From positions 111,377 through 175,376 of the forward strand of contig JAYKAV010000007.1 of NCBI GenBank assembly GCA_035582835.1: a stretch of 64,000 bases of DNA, written 5' to 3'. A program made the position numbers and the translations under genes. The stretch's first letter is position 1; each line of letters begins with the position of its first letter. This DNA comes from Phoebastria nigripes (lineage: Eukaryota > Chordata > Aves > Procellariiformes > Diomedeidae). The notes under the pieces were generated by a model. The model was given only the letters and a program-made list of their open reading frames with translations. It did no database searches and had not been told where the DNA came from. This document shows, piece after piece, positions 10,405-22,375 of this stretch.

Positions 10405-10451
10405 GCATATTTGCCTCCTTGTAGCATATTTGCCATATTTGCATATTTGCC
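10405..10451. repeat. Short repeats of GCATATTTGCC
   Basis: Three exact copies of GCATATTTGCC (10405, 10424, 10441), plus a partial CCATATTTGC between the last two. Irregular spacing suggests local slippage. Confidence 0.7.
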
Positions 10452-10760
10452 ACTTTTTGTAGCAAATGAAGCCATATTCAGTAGCACACTGAGATCTGAT
10501 AACCAAGCTCATCACACATCAAACAATACAAAGACAAGAAACAACTGACTGCTTCAGGTACACTCCTTCCTCTCTAATGCAAGAAACCAAACAAAAAGGA
10601 GAGACTTTGGGTAGAGATACGGAGATATGAAGGCCATTTTATGTCCTTCTGAAGTCTGAGTGACACAAAGGGTATGGTCTGACTTCCACTGTTGGACTTT
10701 ACTAAGTGCTAAATCAGACACCATATATGGTGTCTGATAAATATACAAATGTCTAAATAT

Positions 10761-10809
10761 ATAACACTACCATAAATATATAACATCACCATAAATATAT
10801 AGCACCACC
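10761..10809. repeat. 19-bp tandem repeat, 2.6 copies
   Basis: Units ATAACAYYACCATAAATAT start at 10761 and 10780, with a partial third copy from 10799. The first two copies differ at two bases. Confidence 0.75.
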
Positions 10810-11880
10810 TGGTAGAGGACCTATTATTTTAACAGAAGTAAATATTATTGGAGTTGTCATGCACTCAATGAGTTGCAGTGAAAGGGTCTCTGCAGCTAAG
10901 TCAAGTCTCCTTAATCATATGCTGTTAGACAAATTAGAACTGGGTGGTGGTAGGGGGAGCGTATGTTTAAAAAAAATAAGATTTTCTAACTTTTTGAGAC
11001 CAACCTTGCATAGAGGTAGGCTTCCTTACATTCCCAGAAGCCTGCAGGGAAAAAAAGCATGTGTTCTGACACCTAAAACCTTAGAACTTTAAAAAGCATA
11101 GAAGCCATCAGTAAGAAGACAGAAAGATGAAACTGTGAAACAATGTAGACAATAGATCTTTAAATAATAGTACTTGGACATATTTTTTTGTAAAATAGGT
11201 ATTAAACAACAATCTCTATCAATCCTGTCAACGTCAAATAGATTAAATTATGAACCACTCTAAATTCCAAGGTTAAAATGCAACTGATATAATAGAAATA
11301 ACATCTATAAATATCTCAAGCAAATGAAGGGGGCTGGGGTGATATACAAAACCCCAGTGGTGTCAGAAACAAAGATTGTAGAGAGCTCCGAAATCACTCC
11401 ATACCAGTAAGACCAATGTACAAAAATTTGTACCAAAAACAAAAGAGGACAAAACAGAACAGTCCACTAACCATCAGGGATTAGAGACTTCCAGTTACAA
11501 AAGAGCTCAGAAGACGTGGCAGGGGTGGCGGGAAGGAATAACATATAGGCTGCTGCGATGTAACATTAACTTCACTGAAAGTTTCCAGAGATAATTATAA
11601 TCAGGGCATGTTTTCTGAGCCTATGAGTCACAGGACTGTGCCATATACATAGTTAACATTCATGTTAATCCTGCGAGTGTGGATGCGCATGTGTAAAACC
11701 TGAAGACACGTTGAGGATGATTAAGACAATTATTTCCCAGTCAAAAACTATCAACTACCCTTGAGAAAGGGAAAGTATTGGTAAAACAACTATCATGTCT
11801 ACAAAATGATACAACAAAATCACCTTGAGGACTCAATCCAGCCACAGCTCTGAAAGATAGGTAGCAGTAGCCTGGAAAAA

Positions 11881-11899
11881 CAAACAAACAAACCAAAAC
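11881..11899. repeat. Short (CAAA)n tract
   Basis: Three CAAA units then AACCAAAACC, following an A-run. Simple microsatellite. Confidence 0.6.
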
Positions 11900-14800
11900 C
11901 TCAAGGTATTACTGTCTCAGAACAAAGTCTTCTGGGGGATGGAGATAAACAGTAGAATTTGACTTGATTTAGGCTGAGACAATACTATACTGGAAATTAA
12001 AACCAACATTTGTTGAAACTTGCAGTTGATCTGCCTTCAGTCAAATGCAGTTAAAGTTGGATTCAAAAAATCTACTGAAGTTAACACTTTCAAAACTTCC
12101 ATGGACTTTTGGCTATATTCTTGTGTTTGTAGGTAAGCTGGGAAATCCACTCTGCCTGACGTGAAACTTTTCCTCCTGTCATTCTGTACCAGTAAGACCT
12201 TTAGAGAATGAAAGTAAGGGGAAACAAAGTCTTTACTCTTATCTGACAGGCTAGTGCTGTAAATAATGCACTGTTCTAACACCATTCTCAGGAAGTCACA
12301 TTGCATGACAGATGTCATTGCACGACAAATGCCACAGACTGCCAATACTGGTAGTTGCCATCTTTTCTTATTGAAAGATCCATTCAGATGCATCAAGACA
12401 ACCTGAAGGCTACTTCTGGTAAGAACAATGGGCAGTTTCAAAGGAGAACAGGCAACATTTCAATTACAAATTTTTATTTTACATTTTTAGCCTAATTTGG
12501 TCTCTTTGTGATAAACAAGATGTTTTACATATGCCTAGTGGGAATAATTGATAGTTCATGCTTCTGTGTATTATACTTGTTAAAATATTTGCATTTAAAA
12601 GCAAAGTTGGACTTCTAGCTCTAGGCTACGTATGTGTCTTTCCTAAGGAGTCTCAACTAGAAGAAGCATTTTGAATTATAATTGTCTTCCAAATCTCAAA
12701 TTAAGAGAGACAGAACACTGTTAACCCTTCACTTAGATCACTTATCCATGTGAAAACAAATTGTGATAGGAAAGTTGAGTAGAGACCTAGCAGATAGGCT
12801 GGAGTCACTTGACTACTCCTATGTTCAATCAGTAAGATTAGACAGATGAGTAAAGATTACTTATGCTGTCAAGGGTTGGAAGATCAGGCCTCAGGTAATT
12901 ACAGCATTAGAACACATGTACTTTATGAGGAGATCAATTTTACAGTTAAAAGCTTTATAGCTTGATTCAGGAAAGCAAATTACTTGAAACTTTGCAGAAA
13001 ATAGTAATAGATTATGAAAGAAGAGGTCCTGTGTTCAAAACACTTGCTGAACTCCTCACACAAGCATTTCTTACCTTAAAAAAGATGTGTCGTATAGGAT
13101 GCTTCCTGTGTTGGACTTATGGAACTTTACAACATATGCACTACAGAAATACAGAATACGGACATGCAAATCGAGTGTTTTTAACTGAGGCAGCTGTAAG
13201 AAAGAATATAACATCTGAAGGCTAAGATTTTCAAAAGTGACTTGCTACTTTTCCATGTCTCTCTTTGGTCATGTGCATGTGGAAACATCAAGAATACTCC
13301 TTCTCAAGAGACTGAGGAGACAGAAACAATCAGAGTTTTCCTACTCACAGACTCTTCTAAAATACTTGGAGCTCAGTGCCACAAAACTGTAGTGTAAAAT
13401 TATTAGTTGCCTTTCAATACACAACAGATTGTTTTTTTCATTTGAGCTTCTTGATAGCAATGAACGAACATGCAAAGTATCAGAATAAATGCACAGCTTA
13501 ACTCATAATTTACATAGCTTTTAAAATCTCAGTATTATAATGGCTATGCTCATTGTATATAAGGTCACATCTTATTGTAACAGCCTTCATTTTAAGCGTG
13601 CGTATGTGGGCATGTAGGACAGAAGATGACTCTCTCTGTTTACAACAGAGGTTGTGAACTGTTGAGAAAGCTCTACAGTGCTGAGCATGACTTGCCATCC
13701 CCAGCTCGCAGCTGGCTCCATTCCTCACATCTGCATTCCAACACAGCAGTATTTGCTAAACCTGACAGAAGTTTGCAGCCGCAGCAGAGCTGGCTCTCCC
13801 TATTCCTTCCCACACTTATGCATTCTTGCAACAGATTTTGTGCCAAATCCCAGCTATTTTAATCTCTCCTGTTTATTGTCTTTTGCTCGAGTAAAAAATA
13901 AAAAAGGGAGGAAGGTGGGGAAACTGGCTGGGCTATTGCCTTCTTCCTAAGGGAACCACCTTCAGAGACAGAGCAGAGGTAAGCAGTTGTCACATCTGTT
14001 GCAGTTCTGGAGTAGTGGATGCCTTGGGTTGTGGACTGACCGTATTCAGCTTCACTATCAGCTGCATATGAGTTTTCATGTCAATCTAGACAGAGCCTAC
14101 AACCAGCCTCAGTGTTAGAGAAATTGCAACTGAAGTCCAGGAAAGACAGAGACTTTGTGTTCATGCACTGATGTCATTCTGTCCTGTCATTTATTCTGCA
14201 AATGCAGAGGGATTTGCCTTACTAGTTCATACTATCATTTTCACCAGAACGTTACTGTTATTACTGTTAGATGGCAAATGAAGCTTGTGATATTAAAAAT
14301 AATGTAAAGGAAGAGCAGAGTCCAATGCAGTTAGAAAATACATCACCTAGAGAAAGAAACGAGAATGAAGTAACAGCTTGACAGTAGCAAGGTGTCAATT
14401 CCTTACTTCTGTAGCTACAGAAAGACATTATTTTGTAAGATTATTTTGGGCTACACTGGGGAAAAAAATAGAGTAGATTAAATAATTTGTAATGTTATTC
14501 TTTGGTCAAACAAAAGGATATCAATATATATATCAGGTACTATATCCAGCTAAGGGACTTGCCTGCAGCATCCCAATCAAAAAATGAAGCTTTAATTAGC
14601 TTTGAAATACTTAACTGTCCTTGGCAAATATGGGCACCAACATGTTTTGCTGGAATGAGAGACTTTTTATTAATAGATTCCTGCTCCATGTTCTACACTG
14701 AAGATGAGAGAACTAAGTGCTTACAGTGAAACAGTAGGGAGGCTTATTAAATCAATACACATCTGTTAGATAATGGGCTCTAAGTCAAGAGTGTTACTCT

Positions 14801-17251
14801 GAAAACCTCTCAGCAAAATGTTGCTTGTTTGGCACAGTCTTCCTACAGCTATTCCCTCATTGAAGGATCCCCTCCAGAGCTGACCATCTATTTTGTAGTG
14901 TTCAGTTCCTAACAAGCGTATCGAAACATCTCTGCCAAATGGAAGGGATTCTCCAAAAATCTCAGACAATATTCTCAAGTATGCCAGCAAGCGACAGCAA
15001 GATGCTGTGAAGTTTAAATCTCTTCATCCCATAACATAAGGTTAAGGCCTTAAGAACACTAAGTAAGCTAATGGGAGCCAAAAAATCCCCTATACTAGTT
15101 GCAATATACTAGTAACAATTTGTAATGACATCTTGAAATATCTGCAAAATTATACACCAATATGTATCAATATATAAACATAAAATATATTAATGTATTA
15201 AATATATATTATATTTTATAACACATGTATAAGACTTTTGGGACATGTAGCCCTTTCTTGTGTCAGATAGCATGATCTCACGGCTCAGCCAGCAGAGATG
15301 GTGCTGCTCTCCATTCTACCTCTCCCTTATAAAGTCACTCTAAGTAAGTCACTTCCCAAGTCTGTGTGCACTCTTGTCTTTTCTCTGTCTTGCCTATTTT
15401 TGCTACAAATTGTGTGAGGCAAAAGTTGCCCCTTGCAGTATCTATGAAATGTTCAGCAATTTCATTCAGAGCCCCTGGGCACTACTGTAATAAACATGAA
15501 TAAAATAATATTTACCGAGTTAGATACGGGTAAATATTTTACCTTTATCACCTTAAAGTAAACACACAGCTCAATTCTTAACTAGTGTGTCTATATTCAC
15601 TCAGAATGTGATAGTAAAGAAACTTAAAAATTAACATATATTTAAGAGATGTGATTGTAATGAATAGGAGCCTGTGCAAATAAAGTAAGATCGTCTGAAA
15701 AATGGTAGGGAATGCAGAGAGATCAGCTTACATTTATGAAACTTCACTCGCCCATGTTATTTCCATGATATGCATAAATTTGGCTACTTCTGTAATATTT
15801 GAATTCACATTTTACAGACATGCAAATGTTTCTTCTGCAGTGGGAAACATAAACGAGAAGTGTACATATAAGGCTGTCATCTATTGACTCACCATGGTAA
15901 TTCCTGACACAGTGGTTTCAGCGATAGCACAGAGCATGTGCAGAAAAAAATAAAGGATGGCTGATGTTTGCACACTAAACAGTGTGAATCGTAACATGAT
16001 ATCAATATTAATCTATCCTTATAAAATCTTAATACCTTTTCATTTAATGAATAAGATGCTGCACAACAATGTAATCTGTACTTTTCCAAATTAGCCACAA
16101 ACCATCTGGTTTCTCTCCAATTACTTGATTTTTTTTTTTTTCTGTATCTCTAAATGTTACTGACCTAAAAAAGATTTCATCAAAGGCTGTTGGAATCCTA
16201 ACCCCTCCAGCAACTATTAAATTGGTCCACTCTGTGTCCTGTGCTGACAAATCATTATACTCCAGAGCCTTACAATCCATGGTAGTATCTCAATTAGAGA
16301 TAAAGATGAAGCAACAGTGTTCCACATTCATCCATCCATCTAAATATGACTTCATTATTAAATAAAATAGAAAATCTATATACAGTGATCCCTAGTCAGT
16401 CATTGCTAAGTTCACTGATAACAGAATACTGTTCCTGCAGTAAGCTAATCAAGTGGTTTCAAATCAACAGTTTAAAGTTATGTGAAGTGTCCTGCCTAAG
16501 TTAAATGACATTGAAAACAGCATACTCTTCCTTCTTTCTTACNTTTTCTTCCAATTTGCATTAAGTAAACTGGATTTGTGCATAGCTTTTAATTTAGAGT
16601 TTTCCTTGACAAGTACTCTGCTTAATCAGTGAAGACTGGCTCACAGAGGTAACACGTACTGAGATTCAGGGTATCCAGAGAATAATAGTGAACTGACTGA
16701 AAGATAGATCTGCTGAATTTTATTAATTTCTTCAGTTTTATTAACTGATCATCCTACTACAGAGTCCAGCTCAGCCCTTCCGTCTCCAATGCTAAAGCTA
16801 TTCCCAAACATGTCATAAGGACCACAGAATTTATTACCTTTGGCACTAAAATACCAGTATCATGCGCTAGCAGTTCAAGAGGTTTCAAGTAAGCTTGGAA
16901 GTGAAATGAGATTTTTTTTCTTCTAATAGGCAAATATTATACATTTGACTGAGCCACACTGTTGAAAGCTGAACAAGAATGACCCAAACAATAGTAACTA
17001 TTCTCCTTTTGGTGGATCTCTTAAACTCTAAATTTCAGTATGCTGAAAGTAGGCTCTCCTGTCAGCAGAAGCTATTCTGAAGGAACAGATAACTGTTTAT
17101 GCCATTTATGTAATGCCACTTTTCTAAATTTATAAATCCAGTCTATTAGAGGCAGCAGCCACTAAATGGCAGGAATTACTTTAGCCTCAATTAAGAAGAA
17201 TAAGCCAGCCCATTTCTTCTCAGAACAGCACTTCAGTTGAATCTTTAATTT

Positions 17252-17271
17252 AAAAAAAAAAAAAAAAAAAA
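17252..17271. repeat. A20 homopolymer
   Basis: Twenty consecutive A with no recognisable retroposed sequence upstream. Confidence 0.8.
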
Positions 17272-20200
17272 GCTATTTCTTGCAGTGGGACCTGTGCCAT
17301 TTGACCAAGTAATCTCTGTGGATTTATAATGATCAGTTCCAACCTACTACAGATTTTCTGGTATGTTGTGTCACTGGTACAATAACTCTTTTTTTTTCCT
17401 TGTGGAACAATCTGTAGGATGTTAAATACAGCCATATTTCACTACTAAATCATTTGGCGCCTACTTGAACCTTCAGGAAACTATTTGGCAGTCTTTTTGT
17501 ACTCCTTTTTATTAGAGCATGAGAACTTAGAGTACAAGATCTCCTTTAGGCAACAGATTCTAATTTGTCTATGTATTTGGGATACTGTAAGCCAATCAAT
17601 GGAAAGCTATCTTGCAATGACAGCTTTTCCACATTGCTTTGGCATCATCATCCCCTACTTGACTAGTCTAAAATAATCATGATTTTAAACACAAAGTGGC
17701 TCCCTGGGTGGGTTCCATAGGCAACTAGATCACATAACTCCCAGGGTACTTTGAACTTGTTGAGATGCTCAATATATTTTGCCAGACTTAGATTCTGGTT
17801 TAGTGAATCATGAGATAATGCTGAAGATGTCTTAAAGATTTTACATCTTCCTGAGATCAAATGCTTATAACAAAGTCTTTAATTCACCTATTTCTTCTTA
17901 TCTTACAGATACCTCAATGAAAGCATGTCTATTGCAAATTAAATTTGAAACAGTCAATAGTCTGTCATCCCATAGTGAGAATTTACTGCTTATGTTTTAC
18001 CAGTATCTTCAATTTGGTAGTAAATTTTTTGTTTCAAAGAACTTAGTGGATGCAATGCACAAACTAACTTCACTAGCAGACAAAGTGCTGATCTAATTAC
18101 TAACTAATCTGATCTAATTACAGACAAGCTGCTGATCTAGGAACGTTAGTTAACTGTAGGTTTAGTTATTTCCACTGGTTCTATCCTTTTGAAATACAAC
18201 AGAGGTTGATAGAAAACATTCTCTTTATCTTTAGATCAGATTCCAATATCAGAATGTAACTAGTTGCCTATATAATCCATCCAGCGGGCCACTTCATGTA
18301 TTTCAAGTCATGATTACTTTTATCCACCACACATGGACCACTCTATTGGCTTGTCACACCTAAAAAGGAGCCAATAAAATGTATTTGCCATGGTTGGCAA
18401 GGAAGGAAAATTTTTAACTCCAGCAAAGGAGTACTCTAGCTGCTAGACAAACATTAATTAATTAATCTCACTGTTTCAAAGTCAAGTACAAGCCAGATAC
18501 ATACATTAATGCTGACAATTCATCCAGTCTGGGACAGTGTAGCTTTAATGGTTTACCTCCATCTTTACAGTTATCTTAAGATGAGGTTTCTGTCTATGCT
18601 CTTTACTTGTTCTCTTAGAAGGAAAACTATAGTTTTAATACCGGAATTTTTATTTTATTCTGAATAAGCTTTTCTGAGTCAATGCGGTGTCCTGTGTATC
18701 GTTGGGTCAAATTTCATACCAAATTTTAACTTATCTTCCTAATAGATATGTACAATGAAATGCTACATTGTTTTCCAGTGCTATGTAACAGGAAGTCTTA
18801 GAAGACAGCTGTTCTTCTTTGGGTATGTTTTTTTCATTGTAAGACTGTTAAGCTATTTTTTCCCCTCTGGAGTTCAGAACTAGTTCTTCTAACAGTAACA
18901 CAGCATTTTGCTGCTATCGATATGGGAGCAGTGAATATTTACATTATAGGTGTAAAGTTTTATCGTAAACACATTTCTCTGGCATAACAACTCTCATCAA
19001 CTTCAAAGGCCTTTGGAACAAGCCCTGATTCTGACTACAAAATTCATTTGAATTACATCACTGTCTGTAAGCGAACAGCATGATACCTACTGTGAAATGA
19101 ATATTCCTACCATATCAATCTTTTTTAAATTTAGTATCTTAATATGACCCATGACTTAAGTCACCTTTTGTACTGCTTTCTGTTTGATTATAATTTTATC
19201 TATTAATCATGTTAATCCAATAGAATCTGCCTTAATCAAATGCAAGTCAATTACCCACTTCGTCAAATTATATTTTTAATGAAAGACATTTTTTAAGATT
19301 GAATACCAATTAGGGACATGTTTAGGGAAGTGTGGCTAGCTTTAGAGTGTGGGAACACTTGGCTCTTCACTGAGAAGGTAGTTTTCATATCCACTTCCAG
19401 GTCAAGTAGTTTGAAGAACACTTCTGAATAGACACTGAACTCACAGCAGACAGTTGTTGCCTATGCACATAGGCACTGTCCCACCTAAAAAAATATCTGC
19501 ATGCCTGCTGTCTGATCACAGAGAGGGATTAGGCTAGGTAGACTTTAAAGGACAGATCATGACTTGCCACCTGAGAATTAAAATGAAGAGGAAGGCTACA
19601 CTGGCCAATGGTTGTAAACCTGGGATATGACAATTGAATGTACCAGCCCCAAAGATGCCTGGATATTCAGATCCCTGACCCACAAAGGCTTACTCAGAAA
19701 AGCTTCCCTGACCATAACAGCAAATTTTCTATCCCTTTCATTCCCCTGCAGCTAAAACTCAGAAGAGCAACCTCTGTATTTCGTGAGTTAATTTCTGTCC
19801 CCATTTGACCAACTTCCGTTAAATCCTAAACCAAAATTCAAGCTATGGTACATTATGCAAAAATTAGTCATGCTTTCTTTTTGTTTTACCATATGATCAC
19901 ACCTGAAAACGAACAGTGATTCATCTGGTAGAGGAAGAATGCTAACTGATCAAAACAGCAAATCCAACCTTCTAAATCCAATGTGCGTAAAGGTCGTCTT
20001 CACCCCTCTGCTTTTTATTCCCACATCTTCAGTTCTGATTTGCTTGGGTGTCCTGCAGCCTCTCCCACTCCAGACTTGCTGAGAGCAACTGCTTAATCTG
20101 CAGGCAGGTCCATGTACCAGCCCTTTCAGTAGTCCAGAATCTGGTCATTCATCCCAATATCCCCCTCCTTGGTATTTACAGAGTACAAAATAGTCTGTCT

Positions 20201-20892
20201 CCTAAATAAGACACCTCTATTTTAAGTTATATTTATATTACACCGAGGCCCTAACGGTACCGTTGTACAAAAGTTCTGCAGGGAAGAAAGGATGATTGAT
20301 GTTAAAAGACAGACATATAAATGCAGCGTGCGCACACAAACATTTTGCTGGTAGTAACATCACAGATTCGGAGGTTCATTAAAACAAAGACCAAGTAAGA
20401 CAATGTTCTTTAGATATTTACACTTATATGCAAAGCAGATCTAGCATAACGTAACCTAAATTTGTTCCCTCAGGAAGAAGTATGGTGCACTGCACTTAGC
20501 CTGTATGTAGTTCCTTCAGAGTTGCAAAAGAGTCTGCACAAGGTGTGCATTTATCAGTGTATAACTGAGTTTATAACTGAGGAACTAAAAAGAATAAAGG
20601 TAAACAGACTTCCCTGAGGATACAAACCAAACCAATGTCAGGGAGCCTGTCAAACTGGTGAGAGAATCCAACAACCTCAGTATTCTGAATAGACTGATGG
20701 AGAGCTTGTGGCAATCACAGTCTCAGAGGAATTTTTCATTCACACTGACTGGATTAATATTTTAGAGGAGCAGAAGTGATGAAAACATCTTGATTTTTAA
20801 CAACCTCCATGGCCAGTTCCTTTTCCCATGTTCTAACACAGTAGACACGATTCCTTAACAAAAGCTGTCACCACCCTCTCTTGGTGACCTTC

Positions 20893-22375
20893 ATCTCCAT
20901 CATTTATCAGCGGTCCTGGTTAACGGGGGGAGGTCCCGGACGACTGGAGGCTTGCCAATGTGACGCCCATCTACAAGAAGGGCCGGAAGGAGGACCCGGG
21001 GAACTACAGGCCTGTCAGCCTGACCTCGGTGCTGGGTAAGATTATGGAGCAGTTCATCTTGGGGGCGCTCGCAAGCCATGTGCGGGACAACCAGGGGATC
21101 AGGCCCAGCCAGCACGGGTTCATGAAAGGCAGGTCCTGCTTGACCAACCTGATCTCCTTCTATGACCAGGTGACCCGCCTAGTGGATGAGGGAAGGGCTG
21201 TGGATGTGGTCTACCTGGACTTCAGTAAAGCCTTCGACACTGTCTCCCACAGCATTCTCCTAGAGAAGCTGGCAGCTCATGGCCTAGACAGGTGTACTCT
21301 GCGCTGGGTAAAAAACTGGCTGGGCAGCCGGGCCCAGAGAGTTGTGGTGAATGGAGTTAAATCCAGTTGGCGGCCGGTCACGAGCGGTGTCCCCCAGGGC
21401 TCCGTTTTGGGGCCGGTCTTGTTCAATATCTTTATCAACGATCTGGACGAGGGGATTGAGTGCTCCCTCAGTAAGTTTGCAGACGACACCAAGCTGGCTG
21501 GCAGTGTCGATCTGCTCGAGGGTAGGAAGGCTCTGCAGAGGGACCTGGACAGGCTGGATCGATGGGCTGAGGCCAACTGCATGAGGCTCAACAAGGCCAA
21601 GTGCCGGGTCCTGCACTTTGGCCACAACAACCCCATGCAACGCTACAGGCTGGGGGAAGAGTGGCTGGAAAGCTGCCTGGTGGAAAAGGACCTGGGGGTG
21701 CTGGTTGACAGCCGGCTGAATATGAGCCAGCAGTGTGCCCAGGTAGCCAAGAAGGCCAATGGCATCCTGGCCTGTATCAGAAATAGTGTNNCCAGCAGGA
21801 GTAGGGAGGTGATCGTGCCCCTGTACTCGGCACTGGTGAGGCCCCACCTTGAATACTGTGTTCAGTTTTGGGCCCCTCACTACAAGAAGGACATTGAGGT
21901 GCTGGAGCGTGTCCAGAGGAGGGCAACGAAGCTGGTGAAGGGTCTGGAGAGCAAGTCTTATGAGGAGCGGCTGAGGGAACTGGGACTGTTTAGTCTGGAG
22001 AAGAGGAGGCTGAGGGGAGACCTTATTGCCCTCTACAACTACCTGAAAGGAGGTTGCAGCGAGGTGGGTGTTGGTCTCTTCTGCCAAGCAACTAGCGATA
22101 GGACGAGAGGAAATGGCCTCAAGTTGCGCCAGGGGAGGTTTAGATTGGACATTAGGAAAAATTTCTTTACTGAAAGAGTGGTTAAACGTTGGAACAGGCT
22201 GCCGAGGGAAGTGGTGGAGTCACCATCCCTGGAAGTATTTAAAAGACGTGTAGATGAGGCACTTAGGGACATGGTTTAGTGGGGCATGGTGGTGTTGGGT
22301 TGATGGTTGGACTTGATGATCTTAGAGGTCTTTTCCAACCTTAATGATTCTATGGTTCTATGATTCTATTCTATG
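20893..22375 (+). mobile_element. CR1 LINE, 5'-truncated
   Basis: A GC-rich island in AT-rich sequence. It starts abruptly inside ORF2, contains most of the reverse transcriptase and the C-terminal region, and ends in a short 3' UTR with a TTGGACTTGATGATCTTAGAGG-like block followed by ATTCTATG-type octamers (about 22345-22372), the hallmark 3' end of CR1. CR1 elements move by target-primed reverse transcription and are usually 5'-truncated, as here. The 5' boundary (about 20893) is set by where coding similarity begins and may be off by some 20 bp. Confidence 0.93.
20930..22279 (+). pseudogene. CR1 ORF2 reverse transcriptase, C-terminal part
   Basis: About 450 codons are open and end at TAG 22277-22279. 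Counting from codon 20960 as 1, the palm motif A (Tyr-Leu-Asp-Phe-Ser-Lys-Ala-Phe-Asp) is at 85-93, [10 protein letters not shown] at 142-151, and the catalytic Phe-Ala-Asp-Asp box at 173-176. The thumb and the typical C-terminal Val-Asp-Glu-Ala-Leu-Arg-Asp tail follow. The endonuclease domain and the start of the reverse transcriptase are missing. Just upstream, six G at 20925-20930, where five would keep the frame, put TAA (20921-20923) in frame, a 1-base frameshift. NN at 21789-21790 hides two residues. With an otherwise open frame this is a fairly young, dead copy. There is no true start codon. Confidence 0.92.

Larger units (their letters stand above)
5346..20892. other. AT-rich non-coding stretch, no gene seen
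   Basis: No exon, RNA gene or recognisable transposon was found on either strand. ORFs are short and have no recognisable domains; the longest open frame (12037-12441, minus, 134 codons) matches nothing I know. Small repeats are listed separately. Low-complexity spots include an AT-rich patch near 15150-15230, A20 at 17252-17271, and a partly repeated CTGATCTAATTAC segment near 18080-18140. It could be an intron or intergenic. Confidence 0.6.

Noticed and set aside
12037..12441. 134-codon minus-strand ORF as a host exon
   Set aside because: No recognisable domain, no clear splice sites and no neighbouring exons. This length can occur by chance in 64 kb.
13678..13990. Possible exon with donor CAGAGGTAAGC near 13975
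   Set aside because: One donor-like site without a supported acceptor, promoter or coding signal is not enough.
21284..22087. 267-codon minus-strand ORF in the CR1
   Set aside because: It is the antisense shadow of the reverse transcriptase frame.
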